A DNA stretch of 64,000 bases, from contig NZ_JADILK010000006.1 in the NCBI RefSeq assembly GCF_017355165.1, forward strand, positions 124,001 to 188,000, written 5' to 3'. The translations under genes were made by a program, and so were the position numbers. The notes below the pieces were generated by a model. That model searched no databases, had not been told where the DNA came from, and was given only the letters and a program-made list of their open reading frames with translations. Below are positions 9,585-19,369 of the stretch, one piece after another (the stretch's first letter is position 1; each line of letters opens with the position of its first letter). The DNA comes from Bacillus sp. SD075. GTDB taxonomy: Bacteria > Bacillota > Bacilli > Bacillales > DSM-1321.

Positions 9585-9623
9585 AATAAGCCTACTCGAG
9601 ATTTGTTCTCGAGTAGGCTTATT
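9585..9623 (+). terminator. Rho-independent terminator
   Basis: A perfect 16-bp stem (AATAAGCCTACTCGAG) with a 7-base loop, ending the MFS-amidohydrolase operon. It is nearly symmetrical, so it could work in both directions. Confidence 0.85.
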
Positions 9624-9699
9624 CCAAATATTATCAAATGACTAAAATAATGTTTCCAACTATTCCCCCCCTTTTAATTCAATTCATCTTACTTAGATT

Positions 9700-10099
9700 T
9701 TAATAGTGGGTAATCAAGCCTTTGCTATCTCCACCGTAAAATGCTGTGCGACCTGGTTTATTTAATTGTGCACCCGTTTATACTTGTTCAACAAAGTCTG
9801 GATTAGCTAATGCCCATGCTCCTACAGGATCGACATCTATATCAGGAATAACATCAACACTACCTGCAAAAACTGTTGTGTCATTACCTTCATAGAATAC
9901 TTCGTTAGCTTCTCTATCCATAGAGAACATATTGAAATTTCAAAATTTGTAGGCTCAATAAATGCGGTAAAAATCCAACAAATCTATTTCAGAAAAAATA
10001 GTTGTATGTAATGATATTTTTAAGGTTACTTACTAACAAATCTGAATGTTTCTCAAGGTTATCTTTAATAGAATCAATATAATTATCGACTGTTAACAT
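9700..10099 (-). pseudogene. Decayed unidentified gene
   Basis: The minus strand opens with a good ribosome binding site (AAAGGAG) and ATG at 10097-10099, reading MLTVDNYIDSIKDNLEKHSD... It soon meets a stop. The frame resumes as MFSMDREANEVFYEGNDTT...VDPVGAWALANPDFVEQV, then a stop codon, then TGAQLNKPGRTAFYGGDSKG to a final stop at 9700. At least one frameshift or deletion and one nonsense change are therefore visible. I do not recognise the family. Confidence 0.55.
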
Positions 10100-10368
10100 A
10101 TTTTATGGTCTCCTTTTTTAATGCCTTATTCAAACAAATGCACCTGCTATTCTGAAGTCACTAAGTTAAATTTTGCTTACGGAATCCATATCTATATAAA
10201 CCTAGAAAGAAAGGATACATTATGATAAGCGTGAAAGCTGTAACGAAAATCATTCCCCCTACTCCAAGTTCTGGATCATAAAGCACATCCAACATTGTGT
10301 ATGCTAGCACTTCAATTACAGTTATTATAAACACGAATTTCCAGAATGACTTTGATAATAATTGTTTG

Positions 10369-11226
10369 GGTTCTGGTGCAAGAACTTCAAGACAATTGCA
10401 ATTAATCTCTAAATCTTGGACATACTTATACTATTAATCTTAAAAAAGGTGTGTGATCGGTATGAAAAAAGAAGATTTGTTCAAATGGAAGCACTATCAG
10501 TCTGACATTATTTTGTTAACAGTACGATGGTACCTTTGGTACAACTTAAGTTTTCGTGATTTGGTGGAAATGATGGAGGAGCGTGGCTTATCCATGGCTC
10601 ATACAACGATTATGCGTTGGGTTCATCTATATGGACCTCAATTAGATAAAAGAGTACGTCGTCATCTTAAGCCAACAAATGACTCTTGGAGAGTCGATGA
10701 AACGTATATCAAAGTAAAAGGTCAATGGATGTATTTATATCGTGCAGTCGATTCAGAAGGGAATACCATAGATTTTTATCTAAGTGAATCAAGAAATAAA
10801 CAAGCAGCCAAGTGCTTTTTCAAGAAAGCCTTGGCTACTTCTCATGTTTGTAAACCTCGCGTCATAACAGTGGATAAAAATCCAGCCTATCCTGTAGCGA
10901 TTCAAGAGTTAAAAGAAGAGAAACGAATGCCTGAAGGCATACAAATAAGGCAAGTTAAATATCTCAATAATATGGTAGAACAGGATCATCGTTTTATAAA
11001 GAGGCGAGTTCGTTCCATGTTAGGATTGAAATCATTTCGTACAGCTACTTACATACTGAGTGGCATAGAAGCCATGCATATGATTAAAAAGAAGCAGGTT
11101 CATGGGGTGAAGTCTGTCCAAAATCAAAAAGAATTCATCCATAAATTGTTTGGATTAGCTTCATAAGTTAGCAATGTAAGGAAACCACACTCTATGTTTC
11201 TAACGAGTGATTTTTGCACCAAAACC
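10369..11226 (+). mobile_element. IS6-family insertion sequence
   Basis: About 858 bp with one intact transposase gene. The ends are imperfect inverted repeats: GGTTCTGGTGCAAGAA at the left and, read inward from the right, GGTTTTGGTGCAAAAA, both of the GGTTCTGNTGCAAA type known for IS6/IS26/IS431. The flanking 8 bases are not perfect duplications. Confidence 0.85.
10462..11166 (+). CDS. IS6-family DDE transposase
   Basis: 234 residues, full length for the family. Seen: an N-terminal HTH (FRDLVEMMEERGLSMAHTTIMRWV), then catalytic residues D79 (WRVDETY), D138 (TVDKNPAYP) and E173 (NNMVEQDHRFIKRR). The start is ATG 10462, ten bases after AAAGGTG; the in-frame GTG at 10453 is too close to that site. 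The gene looks intact and the element may be mobile. Confidence 0.93.
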   Translation: MKKEDLFKWKHYQSDIILLTVRWYLWYNLSFRDLVEMMEERGLSMAHTTIMRWVHLYGPQLDKRVRRHLKPTNDSWRVDETYIKVKGQWMYLYRAVDSEGNTIDFYLSESRNKQAAKCFFKKALATSHVCKPRVITVDKNPAYPVAIQELKEEKRMPEGIQIRQVKYLNNMVEQDHRFIKRRVRSMLGLKSFRTATYILSGIEAMHMIKKKQVHGVKSVQNQKEFIHKLFGLAS

Positions 11227-11288
11227 TAATTTTGTAGGTAGTCATATTCTGTAACTCCTCCTCTAATAAAGTTTGAGCTCTACTGATT

Positions 11289-12149
11289 TTATACTGCTTT
11301 TCCAGATGAGCCAAATTCTTCCATTTTCCCAATCACCGTAGCTTTGATCGCATCTCTTCCCGGGCCCATAAATTTCCGCGGATCATATACTTCAGAATCC
11401 GTGTTTAAAACTTCCCGGGCTGCTTTTGTAAAAGCAATTTGATTTTCTGTATTTACATTTATTTTAGCCGTTCCTAGCTTAATTGATTTTCGGATATGCT
11501 CTGTTGGAATCCCTGTTCCACCATGAAGTACCAGCGGAAGTCCAATTGTTGTGCAAATTTGCTCCATTTCATTGAATCCTAAGTTCGGTTCTCCTTTATA
11601 CGGCCCATGCACCGAACCTAAGGCAGGGGCAAGACAGTCAATTCCGGTTCGCTTTACAAGTTCCTCACATTCCAATGGATCAGCATAGATCACACCTTCG
11701 GCTACAACATCATCTTCTTGGCCACCTACGGTTCCTAACTCTGCTTCGACAGACACTCCCCGAGCATGTGCATATTCCACTACTTGCTGCGTAATTTTTA
11801 CATTCTCCTCAAAAGGGAAATGTGATGCGTCAATCATTACAGAAGAAAATCCAGCATCGATTGCTGCTTTACACTTCCCAAAGCTAGATCCATGATCCAA
11901 ATGAATAGCTACTGGCACTGTAATGTTCATCTCATTAATTAATGAATTAACAATGGCTGTTACAACCGTAAAACCGCCTATGTAACGTGCTGCTCCTTCA
12001 GAAACGCCGAGGATAACAGGAGATTTTTCTTCTTCGGCAGCACTTAAAATTGCCTGGGTCCATTCTAAATTGTTTATATTAAATTGTCCTACTGCATATC
12101 CTTCACTTAATGCTTTGTTTAACATGTCTTTCATTGAAACGATTCCCAT
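11289..12149 (-). CDS. fba: Class II fructose-bisphosphate aldolase
   Basis: 286 residues. Seen: [21 protein letters not shown], the zinc-ligand region [58 protein letters not shown] and INVNTENQ, all matching B. subtilis FbaA more closely than the paralog IolJ. It would split fructose 1,6-bisphosphate in the cytoplasm. The start is ATG 12149, preceded by AGGAGGAA, rather than the in-frame ATG 36 bases upstream. Two AAGCGCTT-type operators lie 89 and 224 bases upstream, linking it to the sugar/cyclitol island and marking it as a probably inducible enzyme. A role on the inositol-derived 6-phospho-5-keto-2-deoxygluconate cannot be excluded. Confidence 0.88.
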   Translation of the reverse strand: MGIVSMKDMLNKALSEGYAVGQFNINNLEWTQAILSAAEEEKSPVILGVSEGAARYIGGFTVVTAIVNSLINEMNITVPVAIHLDHGSSFGKCKAAIDAGFSSVMIDASHFPFEENVKITQQVVEYAHARGVSVEAELGTVGGQEDDVVAEGVIYADPLECEELVKRTGIDCLAPALGSVHGPYKGEPNLGFNEMEQICTTIGLPLVLHGGTGIPTEHIRKSIKLGTAKINVNTENQIAFTKAAREVLNTDSEVYDPRKFMGPGRDAIKATVIGKMEEFGSSGKAV

Positions 12150-12237
12150 TGGTCTGTTTCCTCCTAAATTCGCTATAGAATGCATTTCTCATTAACAAAC
12201 TTATTTACCGAATTTTGTTTCTTATTATAAATTACAA

Positions 12238-12253
12238 GGTTAAGCGGTTTACC
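12238..12253. promoter_or_regulatory. LacI-type operator, variant site upstream of fba
   Basis: GGTTAAGCGGTTTACC, one base off the AAGCGCTT core. It lies 89 bases before the fba start and forms a pair with the site at 12373. Confidence 0.5.
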
Positions 12254-12372
12254 ATTTTCGTAAAAAGAACTATAATTAATATAGTATTTTTCATGATTTT
12301 TTAAATTTCTCACTGTATAATCCGCGTTTTTGTTAGTATATAAAAAGAGATCAAAATTATTTTTTAGTTTTT

Positions 12373-12388
12373 AGTTAAGCGCTTTACC
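12373..12388. promoter_or_regulatory. LacI-type operator between fba and the yczE-like gene
   Basis: AGTTAAGCGCTTTACC, with the perfect AAGCGCTT core. It sits in the divergent spacer and could act on either gene; with the 12238 site it could form a repression loop. Confidence 0.65.
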
Positions 12389-12503
12389 AATAATTCTATA
12401 TGATTAGTTTAGAATAATCAATATTTTTTGATAATTTCAATAAAATATTCTTCTTGATTTTAACCGAAAGACGGAAGGAACTATAAAAGGAAAAGGTGAT
12501 ACC

Positions 12504-13112
12504 ATGAGAATAAGACTAATGATTTATATAACTGGATTAGCAATTACAGCTTTTGGAATTGCCCTCATCGTCCGGTCTATCGTAGGGGCTGGCCCTTGGG
12601 ATTCTGTAGCAGTGGGTTTAAAAATACATTTTGGTTTAACAATCGGAATGTGGTCAATTATTTCTCAAGTTTTTCTTATTCTACTTACAGCAATTGTAGA
12701 AAAAGCGAGGGTTAGAATCGAATCTGTTTTTGTTATTGTGATTCGTAGCTGGTTTTTAGATTTTTGGTACTACGTTGCGCTGGCAAACCTTAATGTCTCT
12801 CATTCTCTTGTCCTTCAATGGTTTATTTTTGCACTTGGTGTATTTACAGTTGGTATTGGGATTTCTATTTATATGGAGGCAAAATTTCCAAGTTCTCCAA
12901 TTGACGGGTTAATGATTGCTTTGAGTAAACGATTTAATCTGAGTATTATTAGTTCAAGGCTGTTTATTGAGTCAAGCGGTTTATTTATAGGTTATTTGCT
13001 TGGAGGTCCAGTAGGTATAGGTACAATTATAGTCGCACTTACACTCGGATTAATTATACAAACATCAAATCGTTTATTAAGGAAATATTTGCTGAAACCT
13101 CAAGCGGGCTAA
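12504..13112 (+). CDS. YczE/YyaS/YitT-family membrane protein
   Basis: 202 residues with five or six hydrophobic helices. Seen: the family-typical N-terminus (ITGLAITAFGIALIVRSIVGAGPWDSVAVGL) and the helix turn SSPIDGLMIAL. Members are inner-membrane proteins of unknown biochemical role, sometimes suggested to be transporters. ATG 12504 is preceded by AAAAGGTG. It is divergent from fba and shares its operator-bearing spacer, so co-regulation is possible. A strong hairpin follows the gene. Confidence 0.75.
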   Translation: MRIRLMIYITGLAITAFGIALIVRSIVGAGPWDSVAVGLKIHFGLTIGMWSIISQVFLILLTAIVEKARVRIESVFVIVIRSWFLDFWYYVALANLNVSHSLVLQWFIFALGVFTVGIGISIYMEAKFPSSPIDGLMIALSKRFNLSIISSRLFIESSGLFIGYLLGGPVGIGTIIVALTLGLIIQTSNRLLRKYLLKPQAG

Positions 13113-13176
13113 TCGATTTATAGGATGTTTTTTTAAAAAAACATTATAAGTTATTGCTTTCTATATTGTGATAGAA

Positions 13177-13215
13177 AAACCATCTGACCTGACTAACAGT
13201 CAGGTCAGATGGTTT
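13177..13215 (+). terminator. Hairpin terminator after yczE-like gene
   Basis: A perfect 18-bp stem (AAACCATCTGACCTGACT) with a 3-base loop (AAC). There is no T-run beyond it, but its stability makes termination likely. Confidence 0.75.
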
Positions 13216-13827
13216 CTGTGAAATGAAGTGTATGATTCATTACCACTTTTGTAAATATCTATATCTGCGCTCGCTTTTGTCACAATTTCCTCTAGTATAA
13301 AAATTATCAACGCTACATCTTTACCAATAAGCCAGCCCAATGCTTTTGCCCTTGGCCTAAAGCATACTGACCATTCAACTTTTCTTCCTTTATTTTCTCA
13401 AGTTCAATAGGCATTTAATGAAAAAACTAAAGTAATTAAACGAGTCATGAATAAACAGAAAAAACAGTTTATTACCGCTGCTTTTTCTGTAAAATACATA
13501 AACTTTATTAAAAGTATCATCTTCTTTTAATTGTGCCCGGAAAAACTGTTGACACGCTTTTCACTTTATTATTGTTAATTGTCCTTCTTGCACCGACAGA
13601 AATGTATTGTAATGAGCCATTAATATTTTCTATTTCAAACATGGGAGCCCATTCAGAAACCTTTGCCTTCAACAATACGCTTTTTATTAAAAATCCCATA
13701 TGATGGACTCGTTACCAGCACTAGATTTAGCAACTCTGCATTGTTAATTCCCACTTAATCATAAAACGACGCATCCGCCTCATTTGAAATTTCGAATTAT
13801 TGTTTTTGTTTTAGACTCTAATTTTCT
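13216..13827 (-). other. Decayed coding-like region, no intact gene
   Basis: Minus-strand fragments read like protein but are broken. One is KLNGQYALGQGQKHWAGLLV around 13320-13385. Another is a 60-codon frame at 13517-13699 (MGFLIKSVLLKAKVSEWAPMFEIEN...) without a convincing ribosome binding site. I assign no family. It lies between the yczE-like gene and malic enzyme and is probably debris of a lost operon member. Confidence 0.35.
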
Positions 13828-15078
13828 TCAATATTCCCCGACTCGTTCTTTCGCATTTCCCATAACTAAAAGACGATACTTAATGTCCGAAGGATCTATA
13901 GTCTTTTGAGCAACTCCTGTTTCAATCGCTGCAGCAGCAACTGCTGAGGCGACGTATGCTGCAACTCTTGGATCGAAAGGATCTGGAATAACGTAGTCTG
14001 GATGTAAATTGGTTTCAGAAATTAGGTTAGCGATAGCATGGACTGCAACTATCTTCATTTCTTCATTGATCTCTGTTGCCCTAACATCCAAGGCGCCTCG
14101 AAAAATCCCTGGAAAAGCCAACACATTATTTACTTGGTTAGGAAAGTCCGAGCGTCCAGTACCAACAACAAGCGCACCGGCTTCCTTCGCTTCGGCAGGC
14201 ATAATCTCGGGAACAGGGTTGGCCATAGCAAATATGATAGGATCTTTTTTCATTGAACGAATCATCTCTTGTGTTACGGCACCTGCTGCCGATACGCCGA
14301 TAAATACATCAGCACCTTCAAGAGCATCTGATAGTAAACCGGTTTTCCCTTCTATATTTGTTATGAAGGACAGCTCTTCTTTAAACTCATTCATACCCTC
14401 TGAACGTCCTTTATGGATAATCCCTTTTGTATCGCAAAGCAAAATATCCTTTACTTCCATACGAAGCAGCAATTTTACAATAGCGACCCCAGCCGAGCCG
14501 GCACCATTAATGACTACGCGAATTTCATTCATTTTTTTGTCTGCAAGCTTCAGTGCATTAAGAAGCCCAGCAACAGTGACAATTGCCGTGCCATGCTGGT
14601 CATCGTGAAAAACAGGGATATTACATGACTCCTTTAAGCGCTGCTCAATTTCAAAACATTGAGGGGCTGCAATATCCTCTAGATTCACTCCCCCAAATGT
14701 AGGTTCTAACAGTTCAACCGACCTCACCAATTCATCAGTGTCTTGGGTATCTAAGCAAATTGGGAAAGCATCCACGTCCGCAAATGATTTAAACAGAATA
14801 GCTTTTCCTTCCATAACAGGCAACGCAGCCTTAGGCCCGATGTTCCCAAGTCCCAATACTGCAGTTCCGTTAGACACGACTGCAACCATATTGCTTTTCA
14901 TCGTGTAGTCGTAAACTTTGTTCTCATTTTCAAATATTTCCAAGCATGGTTCTGCTACTCCTGGCGAATAGGCAAGGCTCAGGTCGTGGCCGTCATTAAC
15001 CGACACCTTGGAGTACACACCCAGCTTTCCTTGTTTTTCTTTATGCATTCTCAATGATTCTTCTTTTAAATTAAACAT
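13828..15078 (-). CDS. NAD(P)-dependent malic enzyme
   Basis: 416 residues, the length of single-domain bacterial malic enzymes such as YtsJ, without a phosphotransacetylase tail. Seen: SLAYSPGVAEPC, the catalytic and metal region FADVDAFPICLDTQD..., EDIAAPQCFEIE, DDQHGTA, the Rossmann loop INGAGSAGVAI and FAMANPVPEI. It decarboxylates malate to pyruvate. The open frame continues 91 codons upstream, but that part is the tail of a decayed ribulose-phosphate epimerase. ATG 15078, preceded by AGAGAGGAAG, is the proper start. It is the last gene of the tkt-rpiB-(rpe)-malic enzyme transcript, where it would supply pyruvate or reducing power. Confidence 0.88.
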   Translation of the reverse strand: MFNLKEESLRMHKEKQGKLGVYSKVSVNDGHDLSLAYSPGVAEPCLEIFENENKVYDYTMKSNMVAVVSNGTAVLGLGNIGPKAALPVMEGKAILFKSFADVDAFPICLDTQDTDELVRSVELLEPTFGGVNLEDIAAPQCFEIEQRLKESCNIPVFHDDQHGTAIVTVAGLLNALKLADKKMNEIRVVINGAGSAGVAIVKLLLRMEVKDILLCDTKGIIHKGRSEGMNEFKEELSFITNIEGKTGLLSDALEGADVFIGVSAAGAVTQEMIRSMKKDPIIFAMANPVPEIMPAEAKEAGALVVGTGRSDFPNQVNNVLAFPGIFRGALDVRATEINEEMKIVAVHAIANLISETNLHPDYVIPDPFDPRVAAYVASAVAAAAIETGVAQKTIDPSDIKYRLLVMGNAKERVGEY

Positions 15079-15660
15079 GTTTTCTTCCTCTCTGCCCTCA
15101 ATATGTTTTTTTTGTATTAAAAGCATATCTGTCAAATTTTCATAAGCTTCTAAAAGTCTTTCAATTGCTGACTTTCGATTATCCGCATTATAAATGGCTG
15201 AGCCGGCTACAAGCACATTTGCGCCTGCTTCTATGCAAGCCTGATCAATTTGCAAATTATCACAGCCATCACCTTCAATCTCAACTACATACCAACATTC
15301 ATTAATTCGTTTCGCTAATTGATGAATGTTTGGAATAAAACATATTTTCAATATACGCCTGTCAGTCGAATTCTAGGTGGACTGTCCTATTCCATACAAT
15401 GTCCGCTTCGTCTGTAAATGAAGTTAAAAATCCGGATTTTCAATCATCAATTGGACATCTAAAGTCAAACCGGTAACAGAACTTATGGATTCTACAATGA
15501 GGAGTGGAGGGCGATATTAGGAACAAAAAGACCATCCATGGCACCAACAAGAATATAAGGAGCTCCACCTAATTCTACTTCTTTGATTTCATTTGCTGGC
15601 CGAGAAAGATCTGTTGACGATATAGAAGGCGCAATTTCAACCAATGTACTATACGCTCCT
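15079..15660 (-). pseudogene. rpe: Decayed ribulose-phosphate 3-epimerase
   Basis: Broken pieces of Rpe follow one another in the correct order. The N-terminal piece near 15500-15650 reads VEIAPSISSTDLSRPANEIKEVE then AMDGLFVPNI. A middle piece near 15415-15500 reads SSVTGLTLDVQLMIENPDF. The C-terminal piece at 15120-15300 reads DQACIEAGANVLVAGSAIYN. Stops and frameshifts separate them, and key residues are lost (the HVDVMDG segment now reads LVGAMDG). The last piece is in frame with malic enzyme. Rpe once linked the transketolase and RpiB steps of this operon, so another copy must now serve. Confidence 0.8.
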
Positions 15661-15702
15661 GTTTTCTTCTGAAAAATGGTCTATTAGAGGTTTCCGTGTT
15701 AT

Positions 15703-16155
15703 TTATCTTTTAATATGTGCATCTTCAAATAAAGATATTTTCCCGATGCGATTAGCATGTCTTCCTCCCTCAAACTCTGTACGCAGCCACACTTCAGCAA
15801 TCTCCCTGGCCAATCCAGGCCCTATCGCACGTTCACCCATTGCGAGAACATTTGTATCGTTATGCTGCCTTGTTGCTTTAGCGCTGAATGTATCATGTAC
15901 AAGAGCACAGCGAATTCCTTTCACTTTATTAGCTGCAATGCTCATTCCAATTCCTGTTCCACAAATTAATATCCCACGGTCTGCTTCACCATTTACAACC
16001 ATTTCGGATACAGGAACAGCATAATCCGGATAATCAACAGATGTTTCACAGTCACATCCTAAATCCACATAATCAATCTTCATGTCATTTAATAGCGAGA
16101 TGACCTCTTTACGAATCGTTATACCTCCGTGATCTGAAGCAATTGCCACTTTCAT
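15703..16155 (-). CDS. rpiB: Ribose-5-phosphate isomerase B (RpiB/LacAB family)
   Basis: 150 residues. Seen: the N-terminal KVAIASDHGG, phosphate-loop GILICGTGIGMSIAANK with catalytic Cys65, a conserved HDTFSAKATRQHNDTN segment and the C-terminal GGRHANRIGKI. It interconverts ribose 5-phosphate and ribulose 5-phosphate. ATG 16155 is correct because AGGAGG lies six bases upstream, inside the five extra codons of the longer frame. The gene is 43 bases after tkt and in the same operon. RpiB-like enzymes also act on other phosphorylated or sulfonated aldoses, so the substrate is inferred from the neighbours. Confidence 0.88.
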   Translation of the reverse strand: MKVAIASDHGGITIRKEVISLLNDMKIDYVDLGCDCETSVDYPDYAVPVSEMVVNGEADRGILICGTGIGMSIAANKVKGIRCALVHDTFSAKATRQHNDTNVLAMGERAIGPGLAREIAEVWLRTEFEGGRHANRIGKISLFEDAHIKR

Positions 16156-16198
16156 TTTTATCCTCCTCATTTAATCATAGAAAGGGTGATTTGATTTA

Positions 16199-18208
16199 CT
16201 AAATTAACTCTTTAAATGTTTTTACAATGTTTTCGACTGTAAAGCCGAATTCTTCCATTAGTCTTTGTGCAGGTGCAGAGGCTCCGTATTGGTCAATGGT
16301 AATGCTAGCCCCTTTTTCACCGATATATTCCCTCCAGCCAAATGAAACACCCATTTCAATGGCAAGGCGCGCTTTTATATGACTTGGAAGGATCATGTTT
16401 TTATAATCAGCTGACTGTTTTTCAAAGCGATCCCAGCTTGGCATACTGATAACCGTTACAAAAATGCCTTCCCTCTCAAGCTCTTTTTGAGCTGTAATAG
16501 CGAGTGACACTTCTGAACCAGAAGCCAGCAGCAATCCCTGCACCTCATTTTTTGCTTTCGAAACAATGTATGCACCCTTGTCCACACCCTCAGCGATTAA
16601 CCTTTGATCATTTTCAAGTACCGGAAGTGCCTGTCGAGTTAACAATAAAGCTGTAGGCGTATTGACGCTTTCAATAGCTAATTGCCAAGCGGCAGCTGCT
16701 TCTTTTGCATCTGCCGGACGAATTACAGATAAGTTAGGAATTGTGCGCAAAGAGGCAAGCTGCTCGACTGGCTCATGGGTCGGTCCATCTTCACCAACAG
16801 CAATGCTATCATGAGTGAAAACATATGTGACCGGCAGTTTCATAAGCGCTGCAAGCCGTATAGCTGGCTTTAAGTAATCCGAAAAAACAAGAAAGGTTGC
16901 TCCGAATACTTTTACTCCTCCATACAACGACATACCATTCATTACGGCAGCCATTGCAAATTCCCGTACTCCAAACCAAATATTTCTGAACTCATATCCA
17001 TCTGCTCCGAAATTCTTCTCCGAGAAAATGAGCGTTTTATTTGGCCCTGCAAGGTCCGCCGAACCTCCAATTAACTGTGGAATTGCTTTCGCTAAAGCAT
17101 TCAATGTCTGCCCGGAAGCATCGCGGGTAGCCATTTTTTCACCTGCCGTAAAACAAGGAATTGATTTTATCCACTGTTCTGGAATTTTTCCAGCTAGCAC
17201 ATCTTCAAGGTTTTTCGCCAGCTCAGGATATTCTCGTTTGTACTCTTCATAAAGATCATTCCACTCTTTCTCTTTCTCACGGCCCTTTTCTGCTAGTTCC
17301 TTAAAATGACCTCTTACACTTTCTGGTACTGAAAATGGTTCTTCATATGCCCACTTGTACTCTTTTTTCGTTAGTAATGTCTCTTCTACACCAAGAGGCG
17401 CACCATGACAATCTGATTTGCCTGATTTATTAGGGGATCCAAACCCGATTGTCGTTTTGATTTCGATTAATGTTGGACGCTCCAAGTCTGATTTTGCTTC
17501 CTTTAGTGCTTTATCAATCGCAGCATCATCATCGTTATTATCGACAATTATCACTTGCCAGCCATAGGCCTTAAATCGATCTTTCACACTTTCTGAAAAC
17601 GAAAGATTTAAATCACCATCAAGCGAAACATCATTTGAATCATATAAAACAATTAGGCGGCCAAGTTTTAAATGACCTGCAAGGGACGCAGCTTCTGCAG
17701 TGACCCCTTCCATCATGTCGCCATCACCACACAAGCTGTAGGTATAGTGGTCTATTACTTCATAGCCTGTCTTATTATACTTAGTAGCTAAATGACGTTC
17801 TGTCATAGCCATCCCTACAGCCATGGCAATTCCTTGTCCAAGTGGGCCAGTTGTCGCCTCTACACCCGGAGTGTGTCCTACTTCTGGATGGCCGGGAGTT
17901 TTACTTCCCCATTGACGAAAATTTTTCAAATCCTCAATTGAAACGTCATATTCAAATAAATGGAGCATGCTGTATAGTAAAGCCGATCCATGACCTGCAG
18001 CTAAAATAAATCGATCTCGGTTTATCCATTTAGGATTATAAGGATTATGATTCATTTCATTGGCCCAAAGTGCATAAGCCATTGGAGCAGCACCCATAGG
18101 CATTCCAGGATGACCGGATTTTGCTTGCTCGATTGCATCAATCGAAAGCGTACGGATGGTATTGATCGCTAACTCTTTAGTAGAAGTCTTTGATAAATCG
18201 ACAACCAT
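16199..18208 (-). CDS. tkt: Transketolase, full length
   Basis: 669 residues, normal size. Seen: TPP-domain motifs [14 protein letters not shown] (31 onward), [17 protein letters not shown], and the Mg/TPP motif GDGDMMEGV at 161-169; the pyrimidine-domain catalytic Glu in [13 protein letters not shown]; and [14 protein letters not shown]. It transfers two-carbon units in the non-oxidative pentose phosphate pathway. A LacI-type operator lies about 87 bases upstream, so this is probably a substrate-inducible copy, with a housekeeping tkt elsewhere. It heads the rpiB-malic enzyme transcript and lies beside a second, two-subunit transketolase. Confidence 0.93.
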   Translation of the reverse strand: MVVDLSKTSTKELAINTIRTLSIDAIEQAKSGHPGMPMGAAPMAYALWANEMNHNPYNPKWINRDRFILAAGHGSALLYSMLHLFEYDVSIEDLKNFRQWGSKTPGHPEVGHTPGVEATTGPLGQGIAMAVGMAMTERHLATKYNKTGYEVIDHYTYSLCGDGDMMEGVTAEAASLAGHLKLGRLIVLYDSNDVSLDGDLNLSFSESVKDRFKAYGWQVIIVDNNDDDAAIDKALKEAKSDLERPTLIEIKTTIGFGSPNKSGKSDCHGAPLGVEETLLTKKEYKWAYEEPFSVPESVRGHFKELAEKGREKEKEWNDLYEEYKREYPELAKNLEDVLAGKIPEQWIKSIPCFTAGEKMATRDASGQTLNALAKAIPQLIGGSADLAGPNKTLIFSEKNFGADGYEFRNIWFGVREFAMAAVMNGMSLYGGVKVFGATFLVFSDYLKPAIRLAALMKLPVTYVFTHDSIAVGEDGPTHEPVEQLASLRTIPNLSVIRPADAKEAAAAWQLAIESVNTPTALLLTRQALPVLENDQRLIAEGVDKGAYIVSKAKNEVQGLLLASGSEVSLAITAQKELEREGIFVTVISMPSWDRFEKQSADYKNMILPSHIKARLAIEMGVSFGWREYIGEKGASITIDQYGASAPAQRLMEEFGFTVENIVKTFKELI

Positions 18209-18294
18209 ATTTTCACCTCATTTAAGATATTAAGAAATATTCTTTGAAGATTTTGTGGCTTTGCATTTGTTAAACCAAAATGTTCTTCCAAACA

Positions 18295-18310
18295 GGGAAA
18301 GCGCTTAATC
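18295..18310. promoter_or_regulatory. LacI-type operator upstream of tkt
   Basis: GGGAAAGCGCTTAATC, with the perfect AAGCGCTT core, 87 bases before the tkt start codon. Confidence 0.7.
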
Positions 18311-18361
18311 AATATTAGATATAAAATACTATATCATTTTAAAGAACCACTACATATATGT

Positions 18362-18404
18362 AAATAAAATTGAAGTTTAGCAACGCTAAACTTCAATTTT
18401 ATTT
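18362..18404 (-). terminator. Terminator after split transketolase
   Basis: A perfect 20-bp inverted repeat (AAATAAAATTGAAGTTTAGC) with a 3-base loop, 10 bases after the stop of the C-terminal subunit gene. It isolates that operon from tkt. Confidence 0.85.
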
Positions 18405-18413
18405 TTAGTGCTT

Positions 18414-19367
18414 TTATTTTCTTTCTAATACGTTTTTAGCAGCCTTTACGATATGGCCTGCTGAAACTTCATATTTTTCAAGCAGTTCATTATTTCCAGC
18501 AGACTCAGAATTACGGTCTTTTACTCCAACACGCTGCATTGGTACTGGTGTTTCTTCAACTAAAACTTCAGCAACCGCACTGCCAAGCCCACCGTAAATG
18601 CTATGTTCTTCAGCAGTAACTATGACACCAGTCTTTTGAGCAGCTTTAATGATAGCTTCTTTATCTAATGGCTTAATAGTAGATATGTGTAATACCGCAG
18701 CTGAAATTCCATCTGCTTGTAATATTTCGGCCGCTTCAAGAGCCCTGCTTGTTTCCGTACCAGTGGATATAATCGTGACATCCGTACCCTCTTTAAGGGG
18801 AACAGCTTTTCCAAGTTCAAACTCGTAATCTTCATCGAAGATAATCGGATAATTATCACGAGCAAGGCGGATGTAAACCGGCCCATCATATTTATGTGCC
18901 CATCTCATCATTTTTTCTACTTCTACAGCATCCGCTGGGGCCAAAACAGTCATATGTGCAAGGCTTCTAAAAATGGCGATATCTTCAAGCGCTTGGTGGG
19001 TTTTACCTGTCAGACCAGTGAGAAGCCCACTATATGCACCGACCATTTTCACATTTAAGTTAGGTTGTGCAATTTGCACCTGAATTTGGTCAATAGCCCG
19101 TTTGCAAAGAAACGCGGCAAATGTAGTAGCCCATGGCTGTAAGCCCGTGGTGGCTAAACCAGCCGCTACACTCATCATATTTTGTTCTGCAATACCCATT
19201 TGTAGAAACTTAGATGGATTTTTTATTGCCACTGTATCGACTTTTGTAGAATTCGCCAAATCACCATCAATTGCATATACTGCCGGATCTTCCATTGAAA
19301 GCTTTAAAATCGTATCCCCGAACGTATCTCGCATTGATACACTTTTCTTTACTTTAACTTCTGTCAT
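18414..19367 (-). CDS. Transketolase, C-terminal subunit
   Basis: 317 residues containing the pyrimidine-binding and C-terminal domains of a two-subunit transketolase. Seen: DGDLANSTKVD, catalytic Glu61 in MGIAEQNMMSVAAGLA, TGLTGKTHQALEDIA and TAEEHSIYGGLGSAVAEVL. It pairs with the N-terminal subunit encoded two bases upstream to make the TPP site at the interface. Split transketolases occur in dedicated catabolic routes (for example apulose-4-phosphate and sulfofructose transketolases) as well as in pentose metabolism, so specificity is open. Confidence 0.88.
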   Translation of the reverse strand: MTEVKVKKSVSMRDTFGDTILKLSMEDPAVYAIDGDLANSTKVDTVAIKNPSKFLQMGIAEQNMMSVAAGLATTGLQPWATTFAAFLCKRAIDQIQVQIAQPNLNVKMVGAYSGLLTGLTGKTHQALEDIAIFRSLAHMTVLAPADAVEVEKMMRWAHKYDGPVYIRLARDNYPIIFDEDYEFELGKAVPLKEGTDVTIISTGTETSRALEAAEILQADGISAAVLHISTIKPLDKEAIIKAAQKTGVIVTAEEHSIYGGLGSAVAEVLVEETPVPMQRVGVKDRNSESAGNNELLEKYEVSAGHIVKAAKNVLERK

Positions 19368-19369
19368 TT

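Larger units (their letters stand above)
10161..11245 (-). pseudogene. Small two-helix membrane protein gene interrupted by an IS6 element
   Basis: Removing the IS and one 8-base flank joins ATGACTACCTA (right flank, preceded by GAGGAG) to CAAACAATTATTATC (left flank). This restores a single open frame of about 71 residues: MTTYKQLLSKSFWKF..., two hydrophobic helices (about 15-30 and 42-62) and a YRYGFRKQN tail. The insertion lies at about codon 5. The 8-base flanks (CAAAATTA and CAAACAAT) are not identical, so the duplication has either decayed or the joint arose by recombination. Function unknown. Confidence 0.65.

Noticed and set aside
11289-12149. Assignment of the class II aldolase as IolJ
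   Set aside because: Motif by motif it follows FbaA ([29 protein letters not shown]) more closely than IolJ, so FBA is the better name.
13828-15351. A genuine epimerase-malic enzyme fusion protein
   Set aside because: The upstream part is only the tail of Rpe, the rest of rpe lies broken further upstream, and malic enzyme has its own ribosome binding site and ATG.
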